64,000 bases of DNA from positions 932,839 to 996,838 of the forward strand of contig NZ_KB890024.1 of assembly GCF_000372965.1 (NCBI RefSeq). Reading direction: 5' to 3'. The translations under genes and the position numbers were made by a program. The DNA is from Hoeflea sp. 108 (GTDB taxonomy: Bacteria; Pseudomonadota; Alphaproteobacteria; Rhizobiales; Rhizobiaceae). Shown in pieces: positions 61,953-64,000 of this stretch. The notes beneath the pieces were generated by a model. That model searched no databases and was not told where the DNA came from. It worked only from the letters and a program-made list of their open reading frames with translations. Every line of letters begins with the position of its first letter. Within the stretch, counting starts at the first letter, position 1.

Positions 61953-64000
61953 ATGTCTGATCCGGCGCGACGCATTGAGAGCAGCTCCGCAAAAATGGCC
62001 GAATCCGGAAACCGCGATGACTGGAGGCGCAAGCACTCGCTGCTAGCGCTCGGCCAGGAAGATGCGGCCCCAAAGGTTCGGGGCAGCTCGCTGCTGTCGG
62101 TTGCCGCCGACGATCATCATCAAGATGTCCACTCCGAAGACGACGTGCAGGATGCAGCGGCGCGCCATCGCCTGGCGCGCTTCCGCCGCGAGGCCGAGCA
62201 GGCCGCGCGCGACGAGGCGATTGCCGAGGCGGCTCCGGCGCAAGCCCAGCCGCATACTGGGCCGATCCAAGCGCAGAGCGCTCCGGCCACGATAGTTGCC
62301 CCGGCTCCCCGGCCTGAAGCCAATGACGTTGCGGACAGGACGTCGATGCTCGGCGGCTGGCGCGGCCGGCTGTCCCGCTCGACACCTCCACCCTTGGCTG
62401 CCGCCGAGCCTCCAGTGCCGGAGCCTGCCCCGGTCTACGAGGATGAGGGCGACGATGCCCGCTGGCGCCCTCTGATCGATCCGATGAAGGTGATCGGCGG
62501 CATCACCCGCTCCAAGTGGCTGATCACCACAACAACATTGGTCGGTGCGCTGCTCGGTGTGGCGATCGCGCTGTCGACGCCGAAGATGTACCAGGCGTGG
62601 ACCGAGATGATCGTCGATCCGCGCAATCTCAAGCTGACCGACCGCGACCTGACCGATACCGGCCTGCCGTCGGACGCGACGTTGGCCATCGTCGAAAATC
62701 AGGTCCGCGTCATGACGTCGGGCTCGGTGCTGACCAAGGTGGTCGACAAGCTCAATCTGGCCGACGATCCCGAGTTCAATGGCAAGGCCGGCAGTGGTGG
62801 CTTCAGCCCGCGCGCCTTCGTCAAGTCGCTGCTCGGCGCGGGCGAGGCCGGTGGCGACGATGCCGGCCGTCGGCATACGCTTGCCACAGAGCATCTGGCC
62901 CAGGCGCTGACCGTCGAGCGCGGTGGCAAGACCTTCGTCATCTCGATTGGTGCCAAGACGCGTGAGCCTGAGAAGTCGGCGCTCATCGCCAACACCATGA
63001 CCGAGGTCTTCATGCAGACCTATGGTGAGCTGCAGGCCGGCACCGCCGGCCGCGCCACCGACGAGCTTAACGCCCGTCTCAACGAGCTGCGCAGTTCGGT
63101 CGAGGCGGCCGAGCGCAAGGTCGAGAGCTTCAAGGCCGAGAACGACCTCATCAATCCGCAGGGCCGGCTGATCACCGACGACGAGATTCAGCGCGTCAAC
63201 GACCAACTGACCGCCGCGCGTGCCCGCACGCTCGAACTCAACGCCCGCGCGTCGTCGACGCGCAGTGTCGGGGTCGATGCCGTGCTAACCGGCGCGCTGC
63301 CGGAAGCCATCAATTCGCCTGCGATCACCGAGCTCAGGGCGCAGTATGCGGCGCTGACCCAGGAGGCCGACCGTGCTTCGGTCCGGCTCGGGCCGCGACA
63401 TCCAGAGCGTCAGGCAGTCGAAGCCCAGCTTTCTGGCGCGCGCGAGCGCATCGCCACCGAACTCAAGCGTGTTGCCGGCTCGATCCAGGTCGAACTCAAG
63501 CGCGCCGTCCAGACCGAACAGGAACTTGCGGCACGGCTTGCCCAGCTCAAGGTGCGCCAGGGCAGCGTCGGCGACGAGCTGGTGACGTTGCGCGAACTCG
63601 AGCGCGACGTGGCGGCCAAGCGTTCCGTCTATGAAGCCTTCCTGCTTAGAGCCCGCGAGACTGGCGAGCAGCGCGACATCAACCCGGCCAATGCCAGCGT
63701 GATCTCGGTGGCCTCGCCACCGCTCGAATCGACCGGCCCGTCGCGCGCCATGATCTCGCTTGCCGGAGCATTCCTAGGCTTTGCCGCCGGCGTCGGCATC
63801 GGCGGCATGCGCGGTGCCCTGGAAAGCCTGAGGGAAACCGCCGCGCGCCGCACGCGCGAGAACAGGCGCCGCAATGTATCAGGCGAGGGGACAAGCGGCG
63901 CGCGGGCCGAACCCGTAGTGCCACCTCGATCAACGCAAGTTGCCGAATCGGTCGAAGTGGCTACCGAAACAGCGCCTGCACCCGTTCAGCAGCCGGCCCC
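61953..64000 (+). CDS. Wzz/GumC-like exopolysaccharide co-polymerase (cut by the window end)
   Basis: Frame open from ATG 61953 to the end of the window (682 codons, no stop). Residues 1-about 175 are a hydrophilic, Ala/Pro/Glu-rich cytoplasmic extension. A first helix follows (near 189-208, WLITTTTLVGALLGVAIALS), then a Wzz domain, long coiled coils (near 370-560) and a second helix near 600 (MISLAGAFLGFAAGVGIGG). Such proteins set polysaccharide chain length; a C-terminal tyrosine kinase domain may follow outside the window. Confidence 0.88.
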   Translation, partial: MSDPARRIESSSAKMAESGNRDDWRRKHSLLALGQEDAAPKVRGSSLLSVAADDHHQDVHSEDDVQDAAARHRLARFRREAEQAARDEAIAEAAPAQAQPHTGPIQAQSAPATIVAPAPRPEANDVADRTSMLGGWRGRLSRSTPPPLAAAEPPVPEPAPVYEDEGDDARWRPLIDPMKVIGGITRSKWLITTTTLVGALLGVAIALSTPKMYQAWTEMIVDPRNLKLTDRDLTDTGLPSDATLAIVENQVRVMTSGSVLTKVVDKLNLADDPEFNGKAGSGGFSPRAFVKSLLGAGEAGGDDAGRRHTLATEHLAQALTVERGGKTFVISIGAKTREPEKSALIANTMTEVFMQTYGELQAGTAGRATDELNARLNELRSSVEAAERKVESFKAENDLINPQGRLITDDEIQRVNDQLTAARARTLELNARASSTRSVGVDAVLTGALPEAINSPAITELRAQYAALTQEADRASVRLGPRHPERQAVEAQLSGARERIATELKRVAGSIQVELKRAVQTEQELAARLAQLKVRQGSVGDELVTLRELERDVAAKRSVYEAFLLRARETGEQRDINPANASVISVASPPLESTGPSRAMISLAGAFLGFAAGVGIGGMRGALESLRETAARRTRENRRRNVSGEGTSGARAEPVVPPRSTQVAESVEVATETAPAPVQQPA

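Overview
The window is high-GC, densely packed alphaproteobacterial DNA. The block murA - DUF2948 - hisD - UPF0262 - low-molecular-weight phosphatase - infA - maf - yacG - tRNA-Phe follows the order usual in Hyphomicrobiales/Rhizobiales. With the pcaIJF genes, a DUF1402 protein and rhizobial-type exopolysaccharide genes, this suggests the Phyllobacteriaceae (Mesorhizobium/Aminobacter group). The genus is an inference. No insertion sequence, prophage, CRISPR array or rRNA was seen.

Layout. 1-3.0 kb: polar amino-acid type ABC ATPase, RidA, IclR regulator and PfkB sugar kinase in one tight operon whose start lies outside the window. 3.0-21.4 kb: a methylated-amine island. It holds a secreted orphan, an XRE-cupin regulator, a truncated haemoglobin, a four-gene dimethylamine monooxygenase-type operon, fhs and folD, two tandem APC permeases, a LuxR-type regulator with a degenerate receiver domain, trimethylamine monooxygenase (tmm) and, divergent from it, trimethylamine N-oxide demethylase (tdm), broken in this sequence by one missing base. 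21.4-30.3 kb: mixed regulators and enzymes (GGDEF-EAL, DedA, DUF1402, hydratase, LuxR, beta-propeller, winged helix, cupin). 30.4-36.6 kb: the conserved housekeeping block and two tRNAs. 36.8-43.5 kb: DUF1194, AI-2E-type transporter with an extra C-terminal domain, DUF535, phospholipase D-like protein and EEP phosphatase. 43.6-48.9 kb: CoA transferase and the beta-ketoadipate genes pcaR-pcaIJF. 49-53.1 kb: TSUP transporter and modABC with a short ModE-like regulator. 53.1-64 kb: proC, a Tat-exported phosphoesterase and a polysaccharide locus (ligase/polymerase, three or four glycosyltransferases, flippase, Wzz/GumC-like protein cut by the window end).

How the island should work: Tmm oxidises trimethylamine to TMAO; Tdm splits TMAO to dimethylamine and formaldehyde; the dmm-type oxygenase demethylates dimethylamine to methylamine; GcvT-type folate domains could capture the C1 unit as methylene-tetrahydrofolate; FolD and Fhs then convert it to formate with ATP gain. 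Genes for the next step (gmaS/mgs/mgd, methylamine oxidation) are not in the window. Related sequences of the form AAGAAATTTYAC lie at or near the predicted start sites of the XRE-cupin gene and tmm, in the dmm control region and, in a diverged form, at tdm. This suggests one small regulon, with the XRE-cupin protein as the first candidate regulator.
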